DNA of 64,000 nt from Fagopyrum homotropicum (lineage: Eukaryota > Streptophyta > Magnoliopsida > Caryophyllales > Polygonaceae). A program made the position numbers and the translations under genes. Below are positions 45,925 to 58,500 of the stretch, piece after piece (positions within the stretch are counted from its first letter, which is position 1; each line of letters starts with the position of its first letter). Below the pieces are notes generated by a model. The model searched no databases. It was not told the origin of the DNA and saw only the letters and a program-made list of their open reading frames with translations. The stretch lies in assembly GCA_033239125.1 (NCBI GenBank), contig BSWB01000005.1:113274494-113338493 (forward strand). The letters are read 5' to 3'.

Positions 45925-48900
45925 ATGGCGGGTGGAAAGAGAAGACCTCATAACAAATCGAAGCCTAGAAGGCCCAAGAATCAAAGCTCTTCAAGATCAC
46001 TCTTCATCGAAGGAGGCGTATTGGCTGACTACAGCACCCCTCCTTCGTTTAGAGGTTATTCTCTGATCTAAGAAAATCTTTTATCCGGGGATTTTTTTTC
46101 TGTTCGTTGGTACTGAACCTGAGATGCAGGGAGACGCTCTAACCCTAATCCGGTGGCCGGCTCGAGAACCAGGATCTCTGACCGCGCAAATGCGTCGATT
46201 TCGAACAGCGAGATGACCAAACGGGCTGGAAATTCGTTTCGATATGTTTACCCTTCTGCTGATTACCAGGTACGTTCTTTCATAGGTTGTGGATTAAGTT
46301 GTCATGCTGATTTATGTTTGATGTATCCATATTATGTTTTTGAGTAATTTTGTGGTGAAATGAGAGCATTTTCCAAGGAGTAATTTGACCATTTCAATCC
46401 TTGCTTGATTCAAATTTGACATATACGTATTGGATTGGATATTTAATCCTCATGTCCAATGGGGAAATGGCAATCCAATATGTCCTGATCCCCTGATGTC
46501 TTTTATAAATTCCTATTCCAGATTTTAATATAATGATCTGATATGATAGCTTGTGGTTGCAGGGATATTTTCCTTCAGAATCTGATCTCGAGGGTAAGAA
46601 TGCTGATAATTTATCCAAAGGGTCAAAGCCCTTCATCTTAGAAGAAAGTAAAATCACGGTATATGGAGACCAATCACCACCATCAGAAGATCTTAAGGTG
46701 GAATACAGTTATGATTATAGCTCTGGATTTGTGCTGGGTGAGAGCTCTCATAGTGGTCTTGGTTTCTCTGTTGAAGAAGAGATGACCCACGATGTAATAG
46801 AGCAGTCAGAAGAAGAGATGAAGGAGGAGATTTCACATAGAGGCTTGGGGTTCTCTGGGGAAATGGGTTCATCCTCGAAGAACGCAGAAGAGGAATTGGA
46901 GGTTTACATTGGTTACCCAACCCCTGAGGAAGAAACGGATGCTGGCGAGGAGGACTTCGTGGATGAGGTTGATTCTGAGATGGTCCAAGCTTTTCTAGAT
47001 GAAACTTCATCTCCAGGGGGAAATTCTGGGTTCTTGTCTATTGGGGGTATGAGATTATACACAGAAGATATTTCTGAAGGTGAAAGTGATGAGGCTGGTG
47101 GAGAATCATCAGAGGAAGGAAGTTCATCAGAATTATCAGTTAGTGACGACTCTGAGGATACATCTGACATTGGTTCCGAAGTTGATGATGAGGTTGTTGC
47201 AGATTATTTGGATGGAATTGGTGGTGGTGATCAGATTCTTGATGCTAAGTGGCTAGCCAAGTTGGATATAGATGATCCACGCGGCAAACGTGGTGGTGAT
47301 GATTATGGTGATGCCGATTCTAGTAGTAATGAAGATGAGGTTTCAGAGAAGATGAAAGGTATTGCTCTTCAGGAGGCATCAATGGAATATGGTTTGCAAA
47401 ACCCTCAACCAAGAAAGAAGAAGACTCATGCAGCTTCTGGGCCACGCGGTGGAGCATCTACCGTTACATGGTCATCAGCTTTAGATGATCTAATGCTTGT
47501 GAAGGATCCAAGACTGCTTTCTAAGAAGAAGAAGAAGCAAGTTGCTCAGTTTCCTGGATCGTGGCCTTCTGGGTCTCGAAAGAGTAAAAGTTTCAGAAAT
47601 TTTTGCCCTGGTATAGTCTGCATAAAAGCTTGATTGTGCATTTTCCCTTCTTTTTGTTTCCTAAAGAATACTATTGGCTGCATTTTGTTTCCTTTTCTAC
47701 AGTAAAAAAAAAAAGAAGTTTTAAATGTACCAGAGAAGTAACTATGGAATTGTGGCATTTGTTTCTTCTAAGGGGAGGGCTGCAGATGGATTTTTGATTT
47801 CTCTTATTGAGCGAAACATTTACTTTTTTTTGTGCATCTTGCTTAACCCGGAAGTATGCTTATGCAGGTGAAAAGAAGAAACATCGCAAGGAGATGATTG
47901 CTGTGAAGCGGCAAGAAAGGATGCTGCGTCGTGGTGTTGATCTTGAGCAAATAAACTTGGTAAGGGCTATTTAGTTTCTTATGTCATTTAGTATTGAGAT
48001 TTTACAGTATCTCATCCTTTGGAGTAGAGAGGAGAAACACTGACTAATCAGTAGCTAAACATTGGTTTGATAAATGTATCATAGTATTCTTATTTTCATC
48101 CTCCACAGAAGCTCAAATTCAGCTTAACCCACCTCTCACTGTCCCTTGCACCCCTAAAACATGGAAAGACTTGGGCTGGAATTACCCTTTCACTTTGTAA
48201 AATTATGTTCACTTCAGTCAAGGTTCAAGTCGAGCTGACCCCATTAATCCTTATTCAATGTCTTTGGGCTGAAGGCAATATAATATTTGGGTTATTCACT
48301 CGTTCAAGATACACTGTTTCAGTGCCAAACTGCCAATGAATGCTATTTATCGTGTCTGCTACGAATTGGGTTGTACACTAATTGTATGTTATTCTGTCCT
48401 AGAAACTGAGGAATATGGTCCTGAGTAACCTAGATATTATGTCCTTCCAACCTATGCATTCACGTGAATGTACACAGGTATGTTCACCTCATCACCTTTG
48501 CCCCCCCTCACTCAGTCAGTTCTTTGAATTCATCGGGTTTTCTTACATGATATATACCTATGTGTTGTTTTGGGGAATTGCAGGTGCAGAAGTTAGCTGC
48601 AATTTATCGTTTACGGAGTGGTAGTCTGGGATCTGGAAAGAAAAGGTGATCATCTTTGCTTCCTAGTCTTTTTATTTTTTGGGTCATATCCCGTAGTGTA
48701 TACATACAAGTTTAATTTATATTGGTCTTGATCGATTGCTTTCCATTGTTGATGTACCCTCTCTACCAGGAAAATGGCTCAAAAAATGGCCACTCAAAAA
48801 TAAACTTTTCAGACCAAGCTTATTTTTGCTTGGATGAGTTTATTTTTGTTTAAAACCCGATTTTAACCTTGTGCTTTTCCATCCCGATATTGGTTGTTCA

Positions 48901-50206
48901 TCCTTGGGTATTCAACGTTATGTTCGAGTTTTTAGGGGCATGAGTGTCTTTTAAAGTAAAATAAATCCAAAAAATAAACTCTAATTAAACGGGCTTATGT
49001 GGTTTATCTATATAAACCCGTGGAGAAATAAACTCGAAAATAAACTATAAACCCATATAAACCTACTCGAAAATAAACTATAAACCCATATAAACCTATT
49101 TAGTTTATAAACCCAAAAATAAACCAATCTACAAGTAAACAGGCCCTTAGACTCACGCCAACCACTTGTGTCACCATTTGGGATGTTCTGTTGTATGATT
49201 GTATGCATGCACAGTAAATGAAGTATAATTTGGTTTATTTTGTGTTTTTTCATAGGTTTGTCACGGTAACCAGAACCCATCACACGTCTATGCCCTCAGC
49301 AAGTGATGAAATTCGTTTGCAGAAGGTATCTGTTATTCCGAGTCTCTCTGACCTTGAAAACTTTCTGATACCTTTGCATTATTTTTTGTCATTTTGAAAT
49401 GTATGAGCTTTGCCTAGGTTCTTCTCTGCAAGTCTCTTACCGATTATTCATTTCTATTTTACTGAATCCAGCTAATTGGAGTGAGCAACAATGATGCTGA
49501 CTTTCCTGTCACCGGGACACCAAAACTTGGTGGTTCTGCAAGGACTCGGTCATCAAAGAACTCAGCTGGCAGAAGTTTCAGCAGCGAAAAGGGTGAGAAG
49601 AGAAGCAGTGGAAGGAAGACCTTCACGTCGTATGCTGCTCAGCCTGTATCATTTGTTTCAAGTGGCATCATTGAATCTGATACTAAACTTAACAGTACCA
49701 TTGATCCTTCCATCACTGTGAATTCTACAAGTGAGAGCGACCGAACCTTGGAGAATCCGACATCAGGCACAGTTGGTGCATTTGAGCTCCACACCAAAGG
49801 GTTTGGTTCAAAGATGCTGGCTAAGATGGGTTACGTAGAAGGCGGTGGCCTGGGGAAGGAGGGTAAGGGAATGGCAGTGCCGATTGAAGTGATCCAAAGG
49901 CCAAAATCTCTGGGTCTTGGAGTGAAGTTTTCCGAGAGCAGCGACATTAGCCCGGTTCCTCCCAAATCTGGAAAACGAGATAGTCCGGCTACGGCTCCAC
50001 CCAGATATGGAAGAAGAGACAGCCCCGGAGCTGCAGTTGGAGCGTTCGAGATGCACACGAAAGGGTTCGGATCTAAGATGATGGCGAGGATGGGTTTCCA
50101 AGAAGGAATGGGTCTGGGAAGGGATTCTCAGGGTATCGTCAACCCTATTGCTGCGGTGCGGAGACCAAAGGCTAGAGGCTTGGGTGCTGAAAAGCAGTAT
50201 TATTAG
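45925..50206 (+). CDS. R3H and double G-patch protein, SQS1/Pfa1-like
   Basis: Host gene of eight coding exons, all GT-AG and in phase: 45925-46054, 46130-46269, 46563-47610, 47868-47959, 48403-48477, 48584-48645, 49256-49325, 49472-50206. They give 783 residues. The N-terminus is basic (MAGGKRRPHNKSKPRRPKN) and exon 3 is long and acidic/serine-rich. A KKHRKEM...RRGVDLEQINL segment precedes an R3H domain (~residues 475-540, MSFQPMHSRECTQVQKLAAIYRL..KKRFVTVTRTHHTSMP). The C-terminus has two G-patch domains at ~642-690 and ~730-778, each with KGFGSKM. Yeast Sqs1/Pfa1 uses its G-patch to stimulate the RNA helicase Prp43 in splicing and ribosome biogenesis. A nuclear RNA role is inferred by family. 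The start is chosen by the basic N-terminus and by exon phase. Confidence 0.92.
48720..49150. repeat. Insertion-like repeat in intron 6 of the SQS1-like gene
   Basis: Rich in 'aaataaac' words. It contains a 33-35-bp direct repeat built on 'ctcgaaaataaactataaac' at about 49034 and 49069, and ends 'aacaggcccttag', the inverse of a MITE-like GGGCCTGTTTAC terminus. Probably a MITE relic; borders not established. Confidence 0.45.
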
Positions 50207-50379
50207 ATTTATATGCAACAACTCGTGCGGTAAAGAACACTATACTCGTTTATCGTCAAATAATGGTATATCGGGTGTGTTGTAAAGTCTTATCTGATGC
50301 TAATTCACTTCAATTGTCAAACCTTCTACTTGTTTAGAGTAATTTGTAACTTTCTACGATGTTGTTACATATATACACG

Positions 50380-50385
50380 AATAAA
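50380..50385 (+). terminator. Candidate polyadenylation signal of the SQS1-like gene
   Basis: AATAAA about 175 bp after the stop codon, with T-rich sequence upstream. Confidence 0.5.
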
Positions 50386-50399
50386 AAGTAGGGTTATTT

Positions 50400-51345
50400 G
50401 CAAACTGAACATCTCTAGAAAATAGTGTGACTAACTTGCTCCGTTAAAATAAAAAAAAATAAAAAAAAATCCCTAGTTTGAATTTTTCCTTTAAATATGC
50501 ACAAGTTTTTTCCTGATACAGTCATACCCTTATTATTTAATTTGTTTTTCTAATATATTACATTACAAAATTATTATAAAACAAAAAAATCAAAAAATAA
50601 ATCCAAAACTAATTATGACCCTAAATTTTATAATAGAAGTACTTTTTAATATATTTTTAATTAAAAAAAATCTAGAAAAGTAAATGTAAAGGTAATATTT
50701 TTTTAAAATAATATATTTATTTGTATTTATTTCGAATGAAAATAAAATATAAAAATTAAATTCAAAACTAATTCAGGAATAATTAACTTTAATGTTTTGA
50801 GAGTCTAGAAACATATTAAAATATCGTAAATTCTTGAATAAGTTTTTAATATAGTTTTTTATATTTTATCTAATTCGAAAATAACATAAAAATATTATGT
50901 TGTAAATCTTACTTTTTCTAAATTTTAAATATACTTTTCCAAATTAATTTTTTAAAATAAAAAATTAAAAACATAGAAGTACCTCTATACCATTACTTAG
51001 TATTTTATAAAATAATAAGTTTAAAAATTTAATGTGGTCATAATAAGTTTTAAAACTAATTATGTACCCTTACTTAAAATAAAAATATAGTAAATTGTTA
51101 TTTATTTTGAATTAGTTTTTATTTAAAACCTAATAATGTCACAATTACTTTTTTTTTATTTTGTTTTTATTGTATGATGAATTTTTAATGTAATATATAT
51201 TAAGAGTGGGTATAAAGGGAAAACATACTAAACCATAAGGACACCAATAAAATAATTGAAATTCATGGATGTCAAGAGAAAATAGTCCAAATTTGAACAC
51301 CAAGAGAGAAAAAATCCAAAAAAAAAAACTAGAAACTTGCTATTT
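50400..51345. repeat. AT-rich block with weak inverted ends
   Basis: No gene. The left side (about 50466-50515: 'ccctagtttgaatttttcctttaa') and the inverse of the right side (about 51280-51335: 'ctagttttttttttt..attttttctctcttggtg') are similar in layout to the MULE ends. It could be an AT-rich MITE. Unproven. Confidence 0.3.
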
Positions 51346-51911
51346 ATTTTATTTTATTTTATTTTGATGTATAAAGGTCAGAAGAAAAAAGTGGTCATCG
51401 TCGACACGTCGGCCATCCTAACAAAAAAATTGGTAAGATTAATCTTATTCTTCTTTTTCAATGTTTCTTCCCACCACATCATCTTAAAGCAATAGTATAT
51501 ATCTTTTCATCCCATTAATATAAAATAACAATAAAATTATGTATCAAATACTATTTTAAAAGTGGTATAAATATAAACAAAATGGATGTCTATTAGTAGA
51601 TAAACTATTTTATGAATTATAAGAATATTTATTTTATTGTTTTAGATTATGAAAATGATATTAATAGGTAATTAAACTATTTATAAATATGCTATGTTAT
51701 GTGTCATATAGTGATTGGTTAAAAGGTGATCTTAAGGTGTGCTTGAAAATACTAAAATTTATTGATTTTATGAAAAAATAATTATCTCTCCTACATGAAC
51801 ACTAAGATTAGGGGAAGAACACCACAATGTGGGTACTTGTTATGTTCTCGGTGTCCTTTTACTTATCAGTACATGACCTCTTTATCAAAAATAAAATAAT
51901 TTATTTTTTTG
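51346..51911. other. AT-rich intergenic sequence
   Basis: A short (ATTTT)n run at about 51347-51367. Nothing else recognised. Confidence 0.5.

Positions 51912-51975
<64 letters not shown>
51912..51975. repeat. (TA)n microsatellite
   Basis: About 64 bp of pure TA repeats. Confidence 0.97.
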
Positions 51976-51977
<2 letters not shown>

Positions 51978-52035
51978 TCGGGTGAGGAGGTTCCTTACGG
52001 AGAGTGAAACTCCACCTTGATTATATATTTGTATA

Positions 52036-53300
52036 GGTGATGATGATGGAAGACTTAAACACAAATTGAGTGGTTTTATACACTAACAATTTATTGATTA
52101 TATATCGAGTTGCTTGGTTTGATTTGGTAGTTTGTATTGAATGAGTGCAGGTTTAAAACGCATTTCAAAGGACCTTGGAAGACCTTGAAATCGGATGCAA
52201 GGAAAGACAAGAAATTTAGAGCGATTAAAAGACGGGGGCCTTGAAAGTCATTTCAAGGGAACAGAAGTCAAGACGACGTCAAGGCTGCACGCTGAAGGAA
52301 TTCAAATCACTTATCTAACAAAACGCCAATGAAGATCTTCCAAGAAAGATATGCTCAACAAGAAGATATGTTTGAAAGAAGATCTCAACCGACCAAGAAA
52401 GATTTGATTCTTTAAAGGATCTTGCAACGATCCTCAACCGAAAGCACGAAGATCCTCTCTCAAGGAATTTGATATCTTCACAACAGATACGAGAAGATTA
52501 TGGACAAAAGAGATCAACATGTTTTCAGGAGATGAAGATCCACAACGTCTACCTCATCTCAACCAAGATGCGATCTTCATGGAGAAGAAGAATCATCTTC
52601 AAACGATCATCTTTCCAGCGGATAGAAGACCTCTCCATAGAAGACTATAAATGAAGATGGCGATTGAAGAACAAATAGACGAGCTTATACGGAAACATCA
52701 AAAGTCTTCAAGCGATCCAAAACATCTTCATTCGATCAAACAATTTTTCTTTCTCTCTTCCACTAAAAGTGTTATCCCCTATAGAGAGATAAAACTCGAG
52801 AGCTCTATTGGTATATCTAAAAAGTGTTATACTAGAGTGTGTGTTACTCTACGAAGTAATTAGGCTATTATAGTAAGGTGAAGAGTTGGAGCTAGATCGT
52901 AGCATTGACTACAGTGAGAGAAGAAGGAGATTTCTTCTAGTTTGTATCTAGGACTCTTTGAAGTTGATAATAGATAGTTAGATCCTAAGGCTATACTTTG
53001 GGACAGAGAGTAGGCTATTTGAGCCGAACTTCGTAAACATATCCTCGTGTCAATCTTTTACATTCCGCACTTTATCTTGCTTTATTGCGACTAACTTTGT
53101 TTTGCAGGTTTACAAAGTCAAGACCCTTGAAAGTTGTTTCAAAACCCTTAAAATCAAAATGTGTCACAAAGAGCTCAGATCGACATCAAGGCCTTGAAAT
53201 TGGTGTCAAAGCCTTGAGATTGGTTTTTGCGAAAAGTTCTCATACTCTATTCAACCCCTCTTCTAGAGTATCATTATCCTTTATATTCACCTAACGGTTC
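52036..53300 (+). mobile_element. Copia-like solo LTR or LTR remnant
   Basis: The ending 'attcaacccctcttctagagtatc' (about 53248-53272) and the stretch 'ggctatttgagccgaacttcgtaaacatatcctcgtgtca' (about 53010-53051) are typical of plant Copia LTRs, especially Sirevirus-like ones. Words based on CCTTGAAA/TTTCAAGG recur at 52170-52260 and 53125-53215, and GAAGATC repeats fill 52330-52630. No coding domains; the start border and target duplication are not established. Confidence 0.5.
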
Positions 53301-53562
53301 TTCAAAGAGGATTGAAGAAAAGTTTTGTTCTATTTTTATACTATGTGTTCATTTTTTAAAGTTAGGTGTCCATTTTTCATTAGTATCATTGTTTTTGTTT
53401 CTCTTCTGATTACGAAAAAAATATATACCAACTTTTATTTTTGTTATGAGGGCCCACACATATTATTTTATTTGCTTTCATTTATAAGAAAGGAAAATGT
53501 TAGATTTTGGTTTCTTTTTCCAATGATTCTAGACAGTATTTCGCAAGTCAAATGATGAACCG
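53301..53562. other. Intergenic stretch before element D
   Basis: T-rich, nothing recognised. AACCG at 53558-53562 should be the left target duplication of element D; the right copy lies outside the window. Confidence 0.5.
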
Positions 53563-53910
53563 TGATAACACGATTTATAGCATAGTTTTAGGTGCACATT
53601 TAGGTAGAATTCTCGCTCAATCATGCATTATCTAGCACTAGTCCAATACGTTTTGCACTCAAAACATGTATTTTGTCGAGATAGACGTCTACACGGACTT
53701 GTGTGCGTTTTGTAGGTATTTCAGGAAGTTTCGAGCCAAAACGACACGTTTGAGGGTCACTCATTTAGAGGACACGTTTCCAAACTCATTAGAACGCAAG
53801 GCAAGGGCTGAGAAAGACTCAAGGAACCTTGCCAACACAGGCCATGCACCAAACCACAGCCTAATGATCCAAGGCGAAGTTTCTGCACAGAATCACGGTT
53901 CTCTGAAGAA

Positions 53911-53922
53911 CCACGGCCGTGG
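53911..53922. repeat. Palindromic word of element D
   Basis: CCACGGCCGTGG, a perfect 12-bp palindrome. Variants: 54528-54541 (ACCACGGTCGTGGT), and several between 58128 and 58245 inside the pol frame. In the 3' LTR the matching copy has one change (CTACGGCCGTGG, 63288-63299). Confidence 0.9.
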
Positions 53923-53998
53923 AAATGACCGTGGATTTTGCCAGATTCTCGTGACAGCTGTGCCACGACTCTCATGGCCAGCTCATGAAGAAATTGGT

Positions 53999-54006
53999 TA
54001 TAAAAG
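53999..54006 (+). promoter_or_regulatory. TATA box of element D LTR
   Basis: TATAAAAG downstream of the palindromic words, in a position equivalent to the boxes in A and B. Also present in the 3' LTR at about 63376. Confidence 0.7.
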
Positions 54007-55401
54007 TGGTCCTTGAGAGTTGTTAGAGGCAGCTGGGATTTGGGTAGTTTGAGAGCAGCTCACATATTCTCCATTTTTCTTTGACAAAATATATTCCAAG
54101 AAGAAGAAGGACTTTTTCTAGGAAGGAAAGTGCAAGAAGAAGAAGAAAGGAGCCATTGCCATTGAAGAGGAGAGGAGAAGACACACTTAGCTCTTGTATT
54201 TTCGGATTTATTTCTAGAAGTTTTTGAACTCTTGAACCTTCCTTTGGAAGGGTTGTAAGTCGTTCTAATTTCATCTTCAGATTTAGATTGTGTTTGAAGT
54301 TCATTTGTTCATCTTCTTTCTCTCATTTTCTTGCAATGGAGGTCATGAATCTATGCTTGTTTGTTTTGATTTCTAATATGAATGTTGTAGGCTAGATTGA
54401 TGTGATTCTAGGGTAAGGAAAGGATGGTCATGGCTAGATCTATGATAGGACGAACTTAGATTTACCTTTGGATGATTTTTGTTTATGAACGTAGCTACTG
54501 TTAGAAATCACGGGTAGTTCTTGAAGAACCACGGTCGTGGTTTCTGTAGAACAAACCGTGGTTCTTCCTGGTTCGAAGGATCTTATCTTAGGTTCATAAA
54601 ATTGTTGAAACCCTAAGTTTTTGCTGAGTTTAACCTACCCTAGGGTGTCCTAGTGTAGCGACTAAGTGTTAGGAGAGACTTACCCGGTAATCCTTGCCCT
54701 TAGAATCTAAAATAGCAAAACCTTAGGTAATGGTGAGCCTAATAAGCCGCCATTGGATTAAATGTGCTAGGATAGTTGATTAGGACTTCCCTTTCCGAGA
54801 CTTACCCGGTGAGGATAGGTTAGATCCCTAATTAAACAATCCGGTTTGTGTTAAATTCCTCCCCTTAGGTTCTTAGAGACTTAACCGGTAATGAGACCTT
54901 AGGTGTGGATTAGTTGGATCATGAGACTTACCCGGTAATTGATCCCATTTTAGGAACACTTAATCCCAACATATCATAATCAATCCAAAGAATGAATAGA
55001 TAACTTGAGTTTTATGCCATAACCGGAATTTCCAACCCCTAGAATCCGTCTTCCTTTTCTCTTGATCAATATCTCGTTTGACTCGTTTATTTGTGCTGAT
55101 TTTTGGTTTGGTTTGATTTATTGCTTTGCATGAGTTATGACCCTTGCTTGATGACCATAAAAACCAACAAAAACATTGAGTTTTCCATTTCCTTTGTTCC
55201 TCATCTTGTCTTAGCCTAGATTTACACTATTTTTGATCATTGCTTGACTCGATTTCACCTTAGTCTTTGAGTTCGACCTCGGAATACTTACCTTTCTACA
55301 TAACGATCCGTACACTGCGGGTTTCGCTAGGTAGTTTAGGATTTAGTTTGAGTTTATAAATGTAAAGCTTTTTGTGCTACCTTTCTAGCGTGACAAGTTT
55401 T

Positions 55402-55419
55402 TGGCGCCGTTGCCGGGGA
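55402..55419 (+). other. Primer binding site of element D (tRNA-Asp)
   Basis: TGGCGCCGTTGCCGGGGA, six bases after the LTR end, complementary to the tRNA-Asp 3' end. Confidence 0.93.
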
Positions 55420-55535
55420 CTAGGTCTAGATTGAGTCATTTCGTGATTGTTTATAGTGTAGATCTTTCTTGTTGCTTTTGATCTCTCTTTGGTGTGTGTC
55501 TTTGCTTTTCAGGACACCTCTTACTCTTTAGGTGT

Positions 55536-58500
55536 ATGCGAAGATCTCGTGGCAAGGATTTAGCTCCATTCGATCCCGAACCGGAGAAAACCCTTAGATC
55601 TAGATCCAAGAGCATTCGAAAAGAGAAAGAGATGGCCGGTAGGAATCTCCAAGCTGAGTTGGATGAAGCCTTAGAGCAAATTAGGCTAAGAGATGAGCTC
55701 TTGGAGGAAGAAAGGAGACTTGCCAATGAGAGGCAAGAGGCAACTAGGAGGGAGATTGAGGAGATTAGGCAAGCACTTGTGCAAAGGGAGCTTAACCGTC
55801 AACAACCTCCTCCACCTCCACCACAACCGCAGCCGGCGGTGAACGTTAGGGTTGTGCCCATTGCTATGGATGAGCCACAAACATTGGGGCAACGTATGGA
55901 TCCGGCACAAAGAGCACACCGACCGGGTGTGAATCTAGGAGATCCCGCATCCCATGATTACGAGCTCCGCCCTCAAGTTCTACAAATGATCCGGCATAAC
56001 CAATTTGGAGGGATGGAAGGAGAGTCTCCTCACCAACATTTGATGAACTATGAGATTTTGATGGAGACTCTTAGACCGCCGAGATTGGAGAGCAACAACC
56101 ATAAGCTAAGGGCTTTCTCCTTCTCTCTTAAGGACAAGGCCTTAGCTTGGTATCAATCTATTCCACAAGGGAGAGTTGGTACTTGGGAGGAGATGACAAC
56201 CGAGTTCTTGACCAAGTTCTTCCCACCTTCCAAGACTACCGAATTAAGGGGAAAGATCAATGCCTTTGTGATGAGGGATAGAGAAAGTTTGTTCAAGTCT
56301 TGGGAGAGATTCAAAGACCTTCTCCTAGATTGCCCACACCATGGTATACCAAAGATTGAGCTATTGGAGATCTACTTCAAGGGGCTTGATGAAGATAGCC
56401 AATTCAAGCTTCAATCTCTTTCCGGTGGGACATTTATGGAGAAACATGTGGATGATGCTTGGGAGTTTGTGGAGAAGCAAGCTCTAGTGATTGAGAAGTA
56501 CTCCCATAGGAAGAGTGAAGGGAGAAAGGCGGGAGCATATGAGGTGAGCGAAGTCACCATGAGCAATTTCAAGCTTGACGCCATCAACAATGAGTTGAAG
56601 TCCTTGAGAGAGTTGTGCACTACCACCTTGAAGAGCCAAGCAACTCCTCAAGCACCTCCACGAGCCAACTTGTCTTCCAAGGAGGAAGATGTGAATTATA
56701 TGGGAAGGGGCAACTTCAACAATTACCAAGGCCCAAGAAATTTCAACAACAACCGGCAATTCAACAATTACCGGCCAAACCACAACCATCCCGGGTTTTC
56801 TTACTCTAATCCGGATGGAGCCTTGAACCCTCCCGCCTCCACAAGCACAACTCCACCACAAAGAGCTTCACAAGAACCTCCACCCGGTTTTACTCAACCT
56901 TCAAAGGATAGAACCGAAGTCATGTTTGAACAATTGCTAGGAAGATTGAGTGGACTTGAGAGCACCGTTACTTCAATTTCTAAGGCTCAAAAGGTCTTGG
57001 AAGCACAAGTCTTTCAAAAGGCGGGTGAGGCACATAGAGATCCGGGGAAGCTTCCCGGAAGAACCGAAGACAACCCAAGAGGCCAAGTTTTGGCTATCAC
57101 AACAAGGAGTGGGTTGAGTATGAAGGATCCTTTGCCCAAGGACCAAGCTAAGGGGAGTCAAGTAGTGGTAGAAGAGGGAAGAAAGCAAGATGATGGAGGC
57201 AAGAGCAAGGATGTAGAGCCAACTTATGTAGCACCGCCTCCATACAAGCCACCACTACCGTTCCCACAATCAAGAGCAAGAGCTCGTTTGGACAATCACT
57301 TTGGTAAGTTCCTTGAACTAATGTCCAAGTTACATATTAACATTCCGTTCATGGATGCCATCTTAGGAATGCCGGCATACGGAAAATTTTTGAAAGAGAT
57401 ACTCTCCAACAAAAGGAAGTTGGAGGAGTATGGGGAGATTAGGATGACCAAGAGATCCTCGGAGTTAATCCAAACAATGAAGGAGGCAATGCCTCCCAAG
57501 CTAAGGGATCCGGGCTCTTTTTGTGTTCCGATTGGAGTAGGAGACGTGAAGTACGAAGCCCTTTGTGATCTTGGAGCAAGTGTAAGCATCATACCGCTTG
57601 CACTTAGCAACAAGGTCGGGTTAGGAGAGCCAAAGCCGGTCAAGATGACCCTCTATATGGCGGACCGTTCTATCACTCATCCAGTTGGGATTCTTGAGGA
57701 CATTCCGGTGCAATTGGGAGGATTCTATGTGCCTATTGACTTTGTAGTGTTGGACATTCCGGCGGATTACCCGGTTCCCATCATCCTAGGAAGACCTTTC
57801 TTAGCTACCTCCGGATGTTTAGTGGATTGCAAGAACGGGACTCTCTCCTTCAACATAGGAGAGGAGAACATCAAGTTCAAGCTGTCCACAATGATGAAAG
57901 GGCCAACCCTTGATGAAGATATCTTCAACATAGTCGAGCAAGAAGAATCTAGAGAAATGGTGAGCTCGATTTTGATCAAGGATCCCTTGGAAAAGGTTCT
58001 TACCTTGAGTATGATGGAGGAGGACATTGAGGAGGAATGCAATGAAGAGATCAAGGCCTTGGAGGCTTTGGAAGAAGAGTCAAGAGTTGGATTTGGGAGC
58101 CATGAAGAAATTGTGAACAGCTGCAAATTCCACGGTCGAGATTTGGGTTCCACGGCCGTCAAACTCTCTGGACAACTCCGAGAAGCAAGCTTGGCAAGAA
58201 CCACGGTCGTGGAAGTTGAGCCAACCGTGATTCCAACCGTGGTTTCCCCTGAATCAGCTCTTGATGATGATCAAGCTTCTAGGAGCCAAGGAGAGTCTTC
58301 ATTTGCTTTGGATTCATCTCATCCAACCTTGTTTGGATCGTCTTCAACTGATAAAGGTCCTCCCTCACTTGAACTCAAACCCCTCCCCTCTCATTTAAAG
58401 TATGCATTCCTTGGTGATAATTCTACATATCCGGTGATTGTTAATGCATGCTTGAGTGATGATGAACTTGCTAAATTGCTGCATGAACTAAGATTGCATA

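Larger units (their letters stand above)
53563..55395 (+). repeat. 5' LTR of element D
   Basis: Starts TGATAACACG and ends AGCGTGACA. 1833 bp. Contains CCACGG-type words at 53893-53933 and 54515-54570, and repeats of 'gagacttacccggtaat' (about 54674, 54798, 54921), a feature shared with element B LTRs. Confidence 0.93.

Noticed and set aside
53666..54304. 116- and 93-codon frames in the element D LTR, repeated at 63043-63681
   Set aside because: They recur only because the LTR is duplicated; both strands are open over the same bases and no domain is seen.
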